Source of the DNA: UBA4742 sp963734965
GTDB lineage: Bacteria > Actinomycetota > Acidimicrobiia > Acidimicrobiales > Acidimicrobilacustridaceae
Direction of reading: 5' to 3'
DNA length: 64,000 nt
Assembly (NCBI GenBank): GCA_963734965.1
Contig: CAVTJK010000003.1
Span: 1,736,001 to 1,800,000, forward strand
Notes under the pieces: generated by a model
Database searches by the model: none
The model's input: the letters and a program-made list of their open reading frames with translations, nothing else
What the model was told of the DNA's origin: nothing
Program-made: the position numbers and the translations under genes
In this document: positions 50,621-59,066 of the stretch, in pieces
Layout of the letters: each line of letters opens with the position of its first letter
How positions within the stretch are numbered: the stretch's first letter is position 1

Positions 50621-51530
50621 CCGACGCGGTGGTCGTCCCAGAGTCCTCGAGCCACGCCAGGAACAGATCGGTCCAGCGGTCCGACGGCGACCCTTGGCGC
50701 ACCACTCCGAACCCGTGTTGCCCACGGGCGAACAAGTGGAGCTCGGCCGGTCGGTCGGCCGCTGACCAGTCGAGGTACACGCCCTCGACGATCCGGCGGA
50801 GAATGTCGTCGTGCGCAACGGCGGTGAACATCGGCGGTGCGTCGACCGGCACGGACGCGCCGGCGGTCTCACCGCCGTAGATCGGTGCGATGAAGGCGAG
50901 GGGATCAGCCCGGGGGTCGAGGGCCAGGTCGACGGTGAGGAAGGCCCCGGCCGAGAAGCCAATCATCCCGATCGCGTCGGCATGCACCGAGTACCTGGGC
51001 GCGAGCTCCCGGGCGATCTCGACGGCCCGACGGCCGTCTTCGAGCGCGTCTGCTCGCGCCTGCAGGTAACCCTCGTGGGAGACCAAGTCGGACATCGCGG
51101 TTGGACGGTCGGACGTCGGGCGCGGGCTCGCGATGACGTCGTCGCTGATGGCCATGAGCGTCTCGAACTTCGCCTGGTCGATCCTCGACGGCTGGACCCG
51201 GTACTTCAGGACGAAGGCCGTGTACCCGTTGGCGGTGAGCCATCGGGCGACGTCGACTCCCTCGTGCTCCCACATGACGACCCTCCATCCACCACCGGGG
51301 GCGACGACCACCCCCACCCCGTTGCCGAGCCCTTCGGATGGCGCGTAGACGCTCAGGGTCGGGTCGCAAATGTTCCGTAGGACCCGGCTGCCCGCGGCCA
51401 GCCCAGCAGGTGCGTCGTACTCCACCTCGTCGGGCGGATCCTCGATCGGCGTCGGTAGGCCGTCGGGCCACAGGTGGACGACCTCAGCCGCGTCGGTGGG
51501 TTCGCCGCTCACTGGCACACGGTAGGCCAC
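50565..51530 (-). CDS. Alpha/beta hydrolase of the BD-FAE/lipase-esterase type
   Basis: A 321-residue cytoplasmic hydrolase without signal peptide. VVVAPGGGWRVVMWEHEG is the oxyanion-hole strand (GGGW), ALEDGRRAVEIARELAPRY a helix typical of bifunctional deacetylase/feruloyl-esterase proteins, IGMIGFSAGAFLTVDLAL the nucleophile elbow GFSAG, and LHLFARGQHGFGV carries the catalytic His. The C-terminal 30 residues are Arg-rich and lie over the kinase gene, so the true end is uncertain. Starts GTG. Substrate unknown. Confidence 0.82.
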   Translation of the reverse strand: MAYRVPVSGEPTDAAEVVHLWPDGLPTPIEDPPDEVEYDAPAGLAAGSRVLRNICDPTLSVYAPSEGLGNGVGVVVAPGGGWRVVMWEHEGVDVARWLTANGYTAFVLKYRVQPSRIDQAKFETLMAISDDVIASPRPTSDRPTAMSDLVSHEGYLQARADALEDGRRAVEIARELAPRYSVHADAIGMIGFSAGAFLTVDLALDPRADPLAFIAPIYGGETAGASVPVDAPPMFTAVAHDDILRRIVEGVYLDWSAADRPAELHLFARGQHGFGVVRQGSPSDRWTDLFLAWLEDSGTTTASVNRRRLPRARRPAGRGTP

Positions 51531-51533
51531 TCG

Positions 51534-52256
51534 TCAGGCGAGGATGTCGGAGAGCAGCTCGAGGACGCCGGCGGGGTCCTGGACGTGGATCTCATGGGTG
51601 GCACCCGGCTTCTCGCGAACGTCCCAGCCCGCCGCTCGGAGCTCCTCGGGCACCGGTGGGCGGACGACGAGGCTGTTCTCGGCGATGAGGACGGTGGACG
51701 GCACCGCGGGTGGTGCGATGGTGAACGGCTGCTTGGGCACGGAGGCGATGAGGCCCTTGCGCGCGGCCGGGTCGAACTTCGTCCAGCCGACGCGGATCCG
51801 AGCGATCGCCTCGGCCGAGTCGACGGTCCCGCCGCCGCCGAAGACGACCTTGCGGAGTGCGGCGTCGGGGAAGCGAGCCTGGAACGGGGACACGTAGCGC
51901 AGCACGAACATGAAGCCCGGACCGATCTTGAGTGCCGGGTCGAGAGCGATGAGCCGCTTGGGCTGGAGCCGCTCGGCGGCCAGCATCACCGACAGGCCGC
52001 CGAGCGACTGCCCGATCAGGAAGTCGAGTCCCTGTGGCAGCGTGTCGACCAGGTCATCCGGGAAGTCCTCGAGGTGGTAGCGGTCAGCCCGCGGGCTGTC
52101 GCCGTGGCCGCGGAGGTCGACGAGCGTGACGGTGCAGTCGTGCTCGTCGGCGAGGAGGCGGGCGAACTCGGTCCAGTGCTGGGACGAGGCCGAGAGGCCG
52201 TGCACGAGAGCCGCCGTGCGCGAGCCCGACCCGATCGTGGTGGTGGAGAGCTGCAT
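51534..52256 (-). CDS. Alpha/beta hydrolase
   Basis: A 240-residue hydrolase: AALVHGLSASSQHWTEFA with the oxyanion HG, VTLVDLRGHGDSPRAD strand 4 turn, LDFLIGQSLGGLSVMLAAE with the nucleophile Ser in GQSLG, and PGATHEIHVQDP with the catalytic His near the end. All three elements of the triad look present. Starts ATG 52256. It is co-directional with and four bases from the upstream-coded hydrolase at 51530, so the two hydrolases may be co-transcribed from the dehydrogenase side. Confidence 0.86.
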   Translation of the reverse strand: MQLSTTTIGSGSRTAALVHGLSASSQHWTEFARLLADEHDCTVTLVDLRGHGDSPRADRYHLEDFPDDLVDTLPQGLDFLIGQSLGGLSVMLAAERLQPKRLIALDPALKIGPGFMFVLRYVSPFQARFPDAALRKVVFGGGGTVDSAEAIARIRVGWTKFDPAARKGLIASVPKQPFTIAPPAVPSTVLIAENSLVVRPPVPEELRAAGWDVREKPGATHEIHVQDPAGVLELLSDILA

Positions 52257-52295
52257 TGGCGTCCGATCGGTCGGTGGCTACTGGCGTCGGCTTCG

Positions 52296-53291
52296 TCAGC
52301 CTCCGGGCAGGACCTGGGTCTTGGTGCCGAGCCCCCGGCGGAACCGGTCGATGGCATCGGGGTACTGCTCGAGCGGGATCCGGTCCGAGATGATGGACGC
52401 CCCGTCGATCACCCCAGCGGCGAAGAGCTCGGCGGCGCGCTCGAAGGAGTGCAGCACGGCCATCGACCCTGCGATGGTGATCTCGTTGTTGTAGATCTGG
52501 AACGGCGACCACGACGCCACCGCGGCCTCGTTCGCCACGCCGAACTGCAAGAACGTGCCGCCCCGTCGCACCCGGCCGAGCCCGTCCTCGATTGCGGCAA
52601 CGGCCCCCGTGCAATCGACCACCAGGTCCCAGCCCCGACCGGCATCGAGCTCGTCCGCGCTGACGACTGCAGAGGTGGCCCCGGCGGCCTTCGCCCGATC
52701 GAGGCGAGCCGGGTTGAGGTCGACCACATCGACGGTCGTTGCGCCCGAGCGCAGTGCGAGCGCGAGGTTGATCAGCCCCATGGTCCCGGCGCCGTAGATC
52801 AGACAGCGATCACCGAGGCGCACGTCGACGACGTCGAACCCGCGCACAGCGCACGAGAGCGGCTCGATGAGGGCGGCGTCGCGCAGGTCGACGTGCTCGG
52901 GCAACAGGACGCAGCTCCTGGCCGGCGCCACGGCGAAGTCCGCCGCTCCTCCGGCGGTCGACACGCCGATGGCGCCCCATCGCTCACACAGGTTGCCCCT
53001 CCCTCGACGGCACTCCGAGCACGCGCCGCAGTACAGGCTCGGGTCGACGGCGACTCGGTCCCCGACCGCGACCTGCTCGACGCCTCGCCCGACGGCGACG
53101 ACCTCGCCGGCGAACTCGTGGCCCGGCACGATCGGAAGCGACGGCGCGAACGCCCCCTCGAGGATGTGAAGGTCGGTGCCGCAGATGCCACAGGCGGCCA
53201 CCGACACGACCACCTCGCCGTCCCGAGGCGCGGGATCATCGACCGTTGCCACCTCGACCTCACCCGGACCGCTGATCACCGCTGCATGCAT
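52296..53291 (-). CDS. Zinc-dependent dehydrogenase (MDR, sorbitol/threonine-type)
   Basis: A 331-residue MDR protein. The catalytic zinc residues are in ACGICGTDLH and VPGHEFAG, the structural-zinc loop is CGACSECRRGRGNLC with four cysteines, and the cofactor turn is IYGAGTMGLINL. IEPLSCAVRGF is typical of polyol and L-threonine dehydrogenases. The substrate could be a polyol, sugar or amino alcohol. It lies 40 bases upstream of the small hydrolase in the same orientation. Confidence 0.88.
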   Translation of the reverse strand: MHAAVISGPGEVEVATVDDPAPRDGEVVVSVAACGICGTDLHILEGAFAPSLPIVPGHEFAGEVVAVGRGVEQVAVGDRVAVDPSLYCGACSECRRGRGNLCERWGAIGVSTAGGAADFAVAPARSCVLLPEHVDLRDAALIEPLSCAVRGFDVVDVRLGDRCLIYGAGTMGLINLALALRSGATTVDVVDLNPARLDRAKAAGATSAVVSADELDAGRGWDLVVDCTGAVAAIEDGLGRVRRGGTFLQFGVANEAAVASWSPFQIYNNEITIAGSMAVLHSFERAAELFAAGVIDGASIISDRIPLEQYPDAIDRFRRGLGTKTQVLPGG

Positions 53292-53368
53292 GAGTCGACC
53301 CTAGGTTCGAACTGGTCGCCGCGCGTGAGGAGCCGTGGACAGAGCGGCGCCCGGACCGGGCGCGTCGT

Positions 53369-53773
53369 TCACGTCAGGTTCAGCTGCCAGGTCACGCCAT
53401 AGCGATCGGCGACCCAGCAGAACAGCTCGCTGAACCCGTAGCTCCCGACCGGCATGAGCATCGACCCCCCGTCCACCAAGGCCTCGGCCAGACCTTCGAG
53501 CTCGGTTCGGGACGAACACTCCACCCAGAGCGAGATGGCGGGCGTGAAGGTGAACTCATGCGGGCCGCCGCTGTCGATGGCCCGAACGGTATGGCCGCCG
53601 ATCGTGAACTCGGCTACGCGTACCGTCCCTTCGGCCTCGCCTTCGTCTGGTCCGTAGCGGTCGATGTTCACGATCCGTGAATCTTCGAAGACCGAGCAGT
53701 AGAAGGTGATCGCCTCCTCCGCGTTGCCATGTTGCGCGCCACAGAACATCAGGAACGGCATGAGCGACTGCAT
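53369..53773 (-). CDS. PhnB-like/3-demethylubiquinone-type VOC protein
   Basis: A 134-residue glyoxalase-fold protein: MPFLMFCGAQHGNAEEAITF is the first half with conserved F-Y-Vf turn, VRVAEFTIGGHTVRAIDSGG the dimer strand, FTFTPAISLWVECSSRTELE and GGSMLMPVGSYGFSELFCWVADRYGVTWQL the second half with the family-defining WVxDxYGVxWQL. Called PhnB-like because phosphonate loci often contain them; enzymatic role unknown. It is 15 bases upstream of argJ's stop region on the same strand, after argJ. Confidence 0.88.
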   Translation of the reverse strand: MQSLMPFLMFCGAQHGNAEEAITFYCSVFEDSRIVNIDRYGPDEGEAEGTVRVAEFTIGGHTVRAIDSGGPHEFTFTPAISLWVECSSRTELEGLAEALVDGGSMLMPVGSYGFSELFCWVADRYGVTWQLNLT

Positions 53774-53788
53774 CGGTCCCCCTTTCGC

Positions 53789-54942
53789 TCAAGTTGTGTA
53801 GTCGGCGTTGATGCGGACGTATCCGTCGGTCAGATCGCAGCCGTAGACCGTGAAGCGGCCGGTGTCGATGCCCAGGCTCACGCTGATGACCACCTCGTCG
53901 CCGGCGAGGTAGGTGCTGAGCGGCAGCCAGGGCCTCGTCGTGCAGGAGGTGGGGGTAGACCTCGTCGGAGCCGAAGCGGATCACGACCCGGTCGGGATCG
54001 ATGTCGGTGTCGTCGGCGCACTTGCCTATGGCCATGGCCACGCGTCCCCAGTTCGGGTCGGCGCCGTGCACGGCCGTCTTGACCAGGGGCGAGTTGACGA
54101 TGGCCTTGGCGACGCGCTTGGCCTGGGCGTCGTCACGGGCCCCGTCGACGCGCACCTCGATCAGCGTGGTGGCCCCTTCGCCGTCGCGGGCGATCTGGCG
54201 GGTCAACGACAGCGCCACCTCGCCCAAGGCCGTCTCGAACTGGTCGAGGTCGACGGGTCCGGCCCGCCCGCTCGCCATCACCGCCGCCGTGTCGCTGGTC
54301 GAGGTGTCGGTGTCGATGCTCAGCGCGTTGAGGGTGCGGTCGATCACCCGCCGGAACACGGCATCGAGCGCATCGGGCGCCACGTCGAGGTCGGTGCAGA
54401 AGAGGGCGATGAGCGTGGCCATGTCGGGCTCGATCATGCCGACGCCCTTGGCCATCCCGACGATCGAACCGCCGGCGCAGCGCGGCCGACGCCACCTTGG
54501 CCACGGTGTCGGTGGTCATCATGGCGGTGGCGGCCGGCTCGGCGTCGCGGCCCGTGAGCGGACCGTGGAGATCGGCCAGATGGGTCCGCACCCGATCCAT
54601 CGGATAGGGCCGACCGATCACCCCGGTCGACGCGATCAGCACGCCTCGGGTGCGATGTCGAGGGCGGAGGCCACCGACTCCACCACCTCTTGGGCGTCGC
54701 GACGGCCCTGCTCGCCCGTGGCCACGTTGGCGTTCTTGGCGATGACGACGAAGGCCTGCAGCGTGTGGTCGGCGACGTGTTGGCGGCTGATGGTGACGCT
54801 CGGGCCCTCGAACCGGCTGCGGGTGAAGACGGCGGCAGCCGGCGCCGGGATGATCGGCGGCGAGGACCATGAAGTCGTCGGACCGGTCCTTGATGCCGAT
54901 CGAACCGACGTGCACGCCGAATCCGTGGGGGAGATCGGTCAT
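53789..54942 (-). pseudogene. argJ: Bifunctional ornithine acetyltransferase/N-acetylglutamate synthase with four frameshifts
   Basis: ArgJ, restored to about 383 residues, transfers acetyl from acetylornithine to glutamate in arginine synthesis. Pieces: GFGVHVGSIGIKDRSDDFMV; VFTRSRFEGPSVTISRQHV with FVVIAKNANVATGEQGRRDA; LIASTGVIGRPYPMDRV; GMAKGVGMIEPDMATLIAL, which holds the self-cleavage Ala-Thr; TAVHGADPNWGRVAMAIGK; and the end AGDEVVISVSLGIDTGRF to INADYTT. Shifts lie near 54845, 54645, 54480 and 53935 (three extra bases, one missing). All active residues are intact, so a working gene with base-call errors is more likely than decay. No other arg genes are close. Confidence 0.85.
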
Positions 54943-54969
54943 CAGACGATCCTATGGCAGGCTCCCGGC

Positions 54970-56914
54970 GTGGCGACCCCGACCAATGCCCGGGTGCCCG
55001 ACCCGCTGGCCGCCAATCCGCTGGCCGGCAACCCGCTGGTGACACGGGCCGACGTGGCCGCGGCCGCGCGCGACTGCTACGAGCCCCTGGTGACCCACCT
55101 CAGCGCGGGTCGGGCCCGAGTCGAGCTGAGCCCGGCCGGCACCGACTCCATCAGTCACGGCGGCGAGCTGGAGGGCTTCGCCCGGCCGCTGTGGGGCATC
55201 GCCCCGCTCGCCGCGGGCGGCGGTGACTTCGCGCATTGGGACCTGGTGCGCCAGGGGCTCGAGTCGGGCACCGATCCCGACCACCCCGAGTACTGGGGTC
55301 CGGCGACCGACCATGATCAGCGGCTGGTCGAGATGGCGGCCATCGGCGTCGCCCTGCTGCTGGCGCCCGACGACGCGTGGACGCCGCTGCCACCAGCGGC
55401 GCAGAGTCACCTCGTCGAGTGGCTGAGCCAGATCGATGTGTGTCAGCTGTGGCCCAACAACTGGCAGTTCTTCCGCGTGATCGCGCACCTCGGGCTCAGC
55501 CGGGTGGGCCGCCCAGGCGACGCTGCGGCCGAGCGCGAGGCCCTCGACGCCATCGACGCCCTGTACGTCGGCGAGGGCTGGTACCGCGACGGTCCGCAAC
55601 GCCGCTACGACTGGTACGACGCGTTCGCGTTCCACACCTACGGACTGGTCTACGCCGCGTCGGGACTCGGTGATCCGCAGCGGCGGCCGAGTACCGGGCC
55701 CGGGCGCGAGCGCTTCGCCGACCCAACTACGGCACTGGTACGCGCCCGACGGTGCCGCCGTGCCCTACGGCCGGTCGATGACCTATCGGTTCGCTCAAGC
55801 CGCCTTCTGGGGCGCGCTGGCCCTGGCCGATGTCGAGATCGAAGCCATGAGCTGGGGAGAGATCAAGGGGCTCTACCTGCGTCAGCTCCGCCACTGGGCC
55901 GGTCGCCCCATCGCCCGAGCCGACGGCGTGCTGAGCGTGGGCTACGGCTATGCGAGCCCCACCCTGGCCGAGCCGTACAACTCGGCGGGCTCGCCCTACT
56001 GGGCCATGAAGGCCTTCCTGGCGCTGGCCGTGCCCGCCGCCCATCCGTTCTGGACGGCGGCCGAGGAGCCCCTGGACCCGATCGGCCCGACGGTCATCCA
56101 GGCGGTGCCCCGTCTGATGCTCAGCCACGACGCCGAACAGGTCCTGGCCGTGACCGCCGGTCAATCCGCGTCGGCCGGACTCGGTCAGGCCCGCGCCAAG
56201 TACGGCCGGTTCGCCTACTCGTCCCGCTTCGGCTTCACGATCGACGACGCGGCGGGCGACGAGACGGCCACGAGCGACTCGACGCTGTGGCTCACCGATG
56301 GCCGAGGTATCCGCCGCATCCGCGACACCGCCGCCGAGGTGGTGATCGAGGACGACCTCATCGCCGTCCGGTGGTGCCCGTGGCCCGACGTCATCGTCGA
56401 CACCGTGCTGTGGGGCCAGGCGCCGTGGCACGGTCGTCTGCACCGCATCCGCTCCGGTCGGCGACTGATGGCACACGAGTGGGGCTTCGCCCTCGGCCTG
56501 ACCGACGAGGGCGGCGAGCCCGAGGACATGACCGGAGCCGGGATCGCGGTGGTCACGTCGCCGCTCGGACGATCAGGGCTGGTCGATCCGTCGGGGAGCC
56601 GCCCCGGCAGGTCGCGGCGGACGACTCCCGGCGCCAACCTCGAGTGGCCGACCACCGTCGTCCCGTTCCTGGCGGTGCCGGTCGATCTCGGCACCAGCGA
56701 TCTCATGGCGCTGGTCTTCGGCTCCGGCCCCGAGGGCGCCCCGGCCTGGGACCGGCCCCCCGAAGTGCCGGCCGCCGCCCGGGCGCTGCTCGATCGGCAC
56801 GCGCCACCTTGGTCGGTCGGGCGGGCCGGCTGGGCACGCGTCGGCGCTGAGGCTCGCGCCGGCGCGGCGGCCACGCGCCGGGCGTTCAGTCGTCCGAGTC
56901 GCAGGCGCCGTTGA
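54970..56914 (+). CDS. DUF2264 family protein with a short frameshifted segment
   Basis: About 647 residues when joined. The N-terminal part (GTG 54970 to about 55680) has SHGGELEGFARPLWGIAPL, LPPAAQSHLVEWLSQIDVC, WPNNWQFFRVIAHLGL and RYDWYDAFAFHTYGLVYAA, the DUF2264 core, an alpha/alpha-barrel that resembles polysaccharide-active proteins. The second part from about 55730 resumes QLRHWYAPDGAAVPYGRSM and YNSAGSPYWAMKAFLAL and ends with a beta domain. Frame changes near 55680-55730 need net one extra base removed. DUF2264 proteins may be glycoside hydrolases or lyases; no activity is proven. Divergent from argJ. Confidence 0.8.
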
Positions 56915-57374
56915 GCTCGCCGAGCTCGAGGTCAGCCACCACCGGCCCGAGCTGGTCGACCAGCGCCGCCTGGGTCGTCCGGTCGAGCGGATCGATGATG
57001 TAGCGGCGGACACCCGCCACATGGGTCGGCGCGGCTTCCTCGAGTCGGGCCAGGCCCGCCGGTGTGAGCACCGCCTCGACCCCTCGGCGGTCGGTCGGGC
57101 ACCGCTCGCGGCCGACCAGACCAGCGTCGACCAGGCGATCGACCCGATGGGTCAGCCGGCTCCGCGACACCAGGGCCTGATCGGCCAACTCGCTCATCCG
57201 CAGGCGGTGCCTCGGCGCGGCCGACAGCTGCACCAGGATCTCGTAGTCGGCCAAGCCGACGTCGTGGGCTTGGCGCAGCTCGCTGTCGAGATGATCGAGC
57301 ATGAGCAGCGAGTGACGCAGCAACGTCCGCCAGGTGGCCATCTCTTCATCGTCGAGCCACCTCGTCCCAGCCAC
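56886..57374 (-). CDS. MarR-family transcriptional regulator
   Basis: A 162-residue MarR regulator. TRWLDDEEMATWRTLLRHSL is the dimer helix start, DVGLADYEILVQLSAAPRHRL the first winged-helix segment, MSELADQALVSRSRLTHRVD the recognition helix, and ERCPTDRRGVEAVLTPAGL the wing with the conserved DxRG. The GTG at 57374 follows a TACGAT hexamer by exactly six bases, so this start fits a leaderless message. Divergent from the glutamyl-Q-tRNA synthetase at 57418. Its stop overlaps the DUF2264 end by 29 bases. Confidence 0.88.
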   Translation of the reverse strand: MAGTRWLDDEEMATWRTLLRHSLLMLDHLDSELRQAHDVGLADYEILVQLSAAPRHRLRMSELADQALVSRSRLTHRVDRLVDAGLVGRERCPTDRRGVEAVLTPAGLARLEEAAPTHVAGVRRYIIDPLDRTTQAALVDQLGPVVADLELGELNGACDSDD

Positions 57375-57380
57375 GACTGC

Positions 57381-57386
57381 ATCGTA
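57381..57386 (-). promoter_or_regulatory. Candidate -10 box of a leaderless promoter (MarR gene)
   Basis: On the minus strand TACGAT is followed by six bases and then GTG at 57374. It decides for that GTG over longer in-frame starts. Confidence 0.45.
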
Positions 57387-57417
57387 GGCGGGGTGTGGCG
57401 CGCGACGATGCTCATCG

Positions 57418-58324
57418 ATGGCCGACGGACGCTTCGCTCCCAGCCCCACTGCGGACCTGCACCTCGGAAACCTCCGGACTGCCCTGCTGGCATGGCTGTT
57501 CGCCCGCTCGGCCGGCTCGCGCTTCGTGGTCCGCATGGAGGACCTCGATCCGGCGGCGCAGCCGGCGACGATCGGTCGCCGCCAGCTCGACGACCTGGTG
57601 GGACTGGGCCTCGACTGGGACGGGCCCGTCCTGCACCAACGAGATCGCCGCGAGGCCTACGACGAGGCCATCGACCACCTGATCGCCCGCGACCTGACCT
57701 ACCTCTGCTACTGCACGCGTCGCGAGATCCGAGATGCCGCCACCGCCCCGCATGGGCCCGCGCCTGAAGGGGCCTACCCCGGGACGTGCCGGCACCTGAC
57801 CGATCGCCAAAGAGCGCGCCGACGCCGCCGAGGGCCGGCGAGGGGCGCTTCGCCTCCGGGCCGGAGGGGCCACGGTCGACGTGACCGACCGCCAGTGCGG
57901 TGACGTGACCGCGGTGGTCGACGATTTCGTCTTGCGTCGCGCCGACGGCGTGGCGGCCTACAACCTGGCCGTCGTGGTCGACGACCACCACCAGGGGATC
58001 GGTGAGGTGGTGCGGGGGGACGACTTGTTGCTGTCCACGCCGCGACAGGTCCACCTCGGCCGACTCCTCGGTTACGCGCCGATCACCTACGCCCACGTCC
58101 CACTCGTGTTGGGTCCCGATGGCCAGCGGCTGGCCAAGCGCGACGGCGCGGTGACCTGGGGCGACCTCCGCGAGGCGGGCGAGAGCCCCGAGCAGATCCG
58201 CTACCGCCTGGCCGCCAGCCTCGGGCTGGTCGAGGGCGGCGCACCGGCGGCGCCGACCGACCTGCTGGCCGGGTTCGACCCGCAGCAGTTGCCTCGCGAT
58301 CCGTGGATCTTCAGGCCAGGGTGA
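57418..58324 (+). CDS. gluQ: Glutamyl-Q tRNA(Asp) synthetase with one frameshift
   Basis: GluQ-RS, restored to about 301 residues, attaches glutamate to the queuosine base of tRNA(Asp). It is a shortened glutamyl-tRNA synthetase lacking the anticodon-binding part. FAPSPTADLHLGNLRTALLA holds the HIGH-type motif (HLGN), VVRMEDLDPAA follows, CYCTRREI with PGTCRHL supplies the zinc cysteines, and RLAKRDGAVTWGDL the KMSKS-type loop. The frame change is at 57808-57812 (GCCAAAGAG); removing one A joins TDRQ to ERADAAEGRRG. The 3' end overlaps the convergent O-methyltransferase by 14 bases. Confidence 0.86.
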
Positions 58325-58973
58325 TCATGCTGAGGCCGTCGCCGACGGGCAGCATCACCGACTCGACCCTCGGGTCGGCCACCACCATGTCGTTGAAGGC
58401 CCGCAGCGCGACGGTGTCGGCGGACGTGTCGCTGTCGTCGATGATCCTGCCGTGCCACAGCACGTTGTCGACGAGCATCACCCCCTTCGGACGTAGGCGA
58501 GGCACGATCTCGTCGTAGTACCGCGCGTAGCCGACCTTGTCCGCGTCGATGAAGGCCAGGTCGAACTGCGGACCGGGATCGAGGGCGGCGAGGGTGTCGG
58601 CGGCCGGCCCCAGACGCAGCTCGACGCGATCGGCGATGCCCGCCCGCTCCCAGTACCGCCGGGCGATCGAGGTCCATTCCTCGCTCACGTCGCAGCACAG
58701 CAGGTGGCCGTCGGCCGGCAGGGCCCGGGCGACGGCGAGCGACGAGTAGCCGGTGAAGGTCCCGACCTCGACGGCGTCGTGGACGCCGAGCACGCGGGTC
58801 AGCAGGTGCATGAAGATGCCCTGCTCGGGCGAGATCTGCATGCCGGCCAGGCCACCGGTGGCCTCGAGCGTCTCGGCGATGAGATCGGCCTGCACCTCGT
58901 CGATCGAGCTGCTGTGGCCCATGATGTAGGCGTGGATCTCGGCGCTCAGATGGAAGGACTTCGGTTCGGCCAT
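58311..58973 (-). CDS. Class I O-methyltransferase (caffeoyl-CoA/catechol type)
   Basis: A 220-residue methyltransferase: MQISPEQGIFMHLLTRVLG is the N-terminal family motif, AVEVGTFTGYSSLAVARALP is motif I with VEVGTFTGYS, LAFIDADKVGYARYYDEIVP supplies the metal Asp and the substrate loop, and VDNVLWHGRI the second metal ligands. Relatives methylate catechols, flavonoids or small acids using a divalent metal. Substrate unknown. Starts ATG 58973. Confidence 0.88.
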   Translation of the reverse strand: MAEPKSFHLSAEIHAYIMGHSSSIDEVQADLIAETLEATGGLAGMQISPEQGIFMHLLTRVLGVHDAVEVGTFTGYSSLAVARALPADGHLLCCDVSEEWTSIARRYWERAGIADRVELRLGPAADTLAALDPGPQFDLAFIDADKVGYARYYDEIVPRLRPKGVMLVDNVLWHGRIIDDSDTSADTVALRAFNDMVVADPRVESVMLPVGDGLSMITLA

Positions 58974-59020
58974 GCCCGCTGTCTACCAAACGGCGCCGTA
59001 GTCGGCCGCGGCGACAAAAG

Positions 59021-59050
59021 TTCAAGTCATCCGGGCCAGCTACCGACATA
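59021..59050 (+). promoter_or_regulatory. Candidate sigma-28/WhiG-like promoter of the GH44 gene
   Basis: TTCAAGTC at 59021-59028 and CCGACATA at 59043-59050 are separated by 14 bases, like the TAAA/TCAA and GCCGATAA boxes of FliA/WhiG/SigD promoters. Transcription would start near the ATG at 59057, so the message would be leaderless. Matched by eye. Confidence 0.35.
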
Positions 59051-59066
59051 GGCCCTATGGCCTATG
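59047..59066. promoter_or_regulatory. Inverted repeat over the GH44 start codon
   Basis: CATAGGCC, spacer CTAT, GGCCTATG: perfect eight-base arms that include the start codon at 59057-59059. It could fold in the mRNA to hide the start, or be an operator. Confidence 0.5.

Noticed and set aside
51474..53402. 642-residue frame on the plus strand
   Set aside because: Runs antisense through a hydrolase and a zinc dehydrogenase, both with clear active-site motifs.
54001..54942. Plus-strand extension joined to DUF2264
   Set aside because: Lies over argJ, which is recognisable on the other strand; DUF2264 starts at GTG 54970.
58974..59056. Riboswitch before the GH44 gene
   Set aside because: Only 83 bases separate the divergent genes and the predicted transcript starts at the ATG, leaving no leader.
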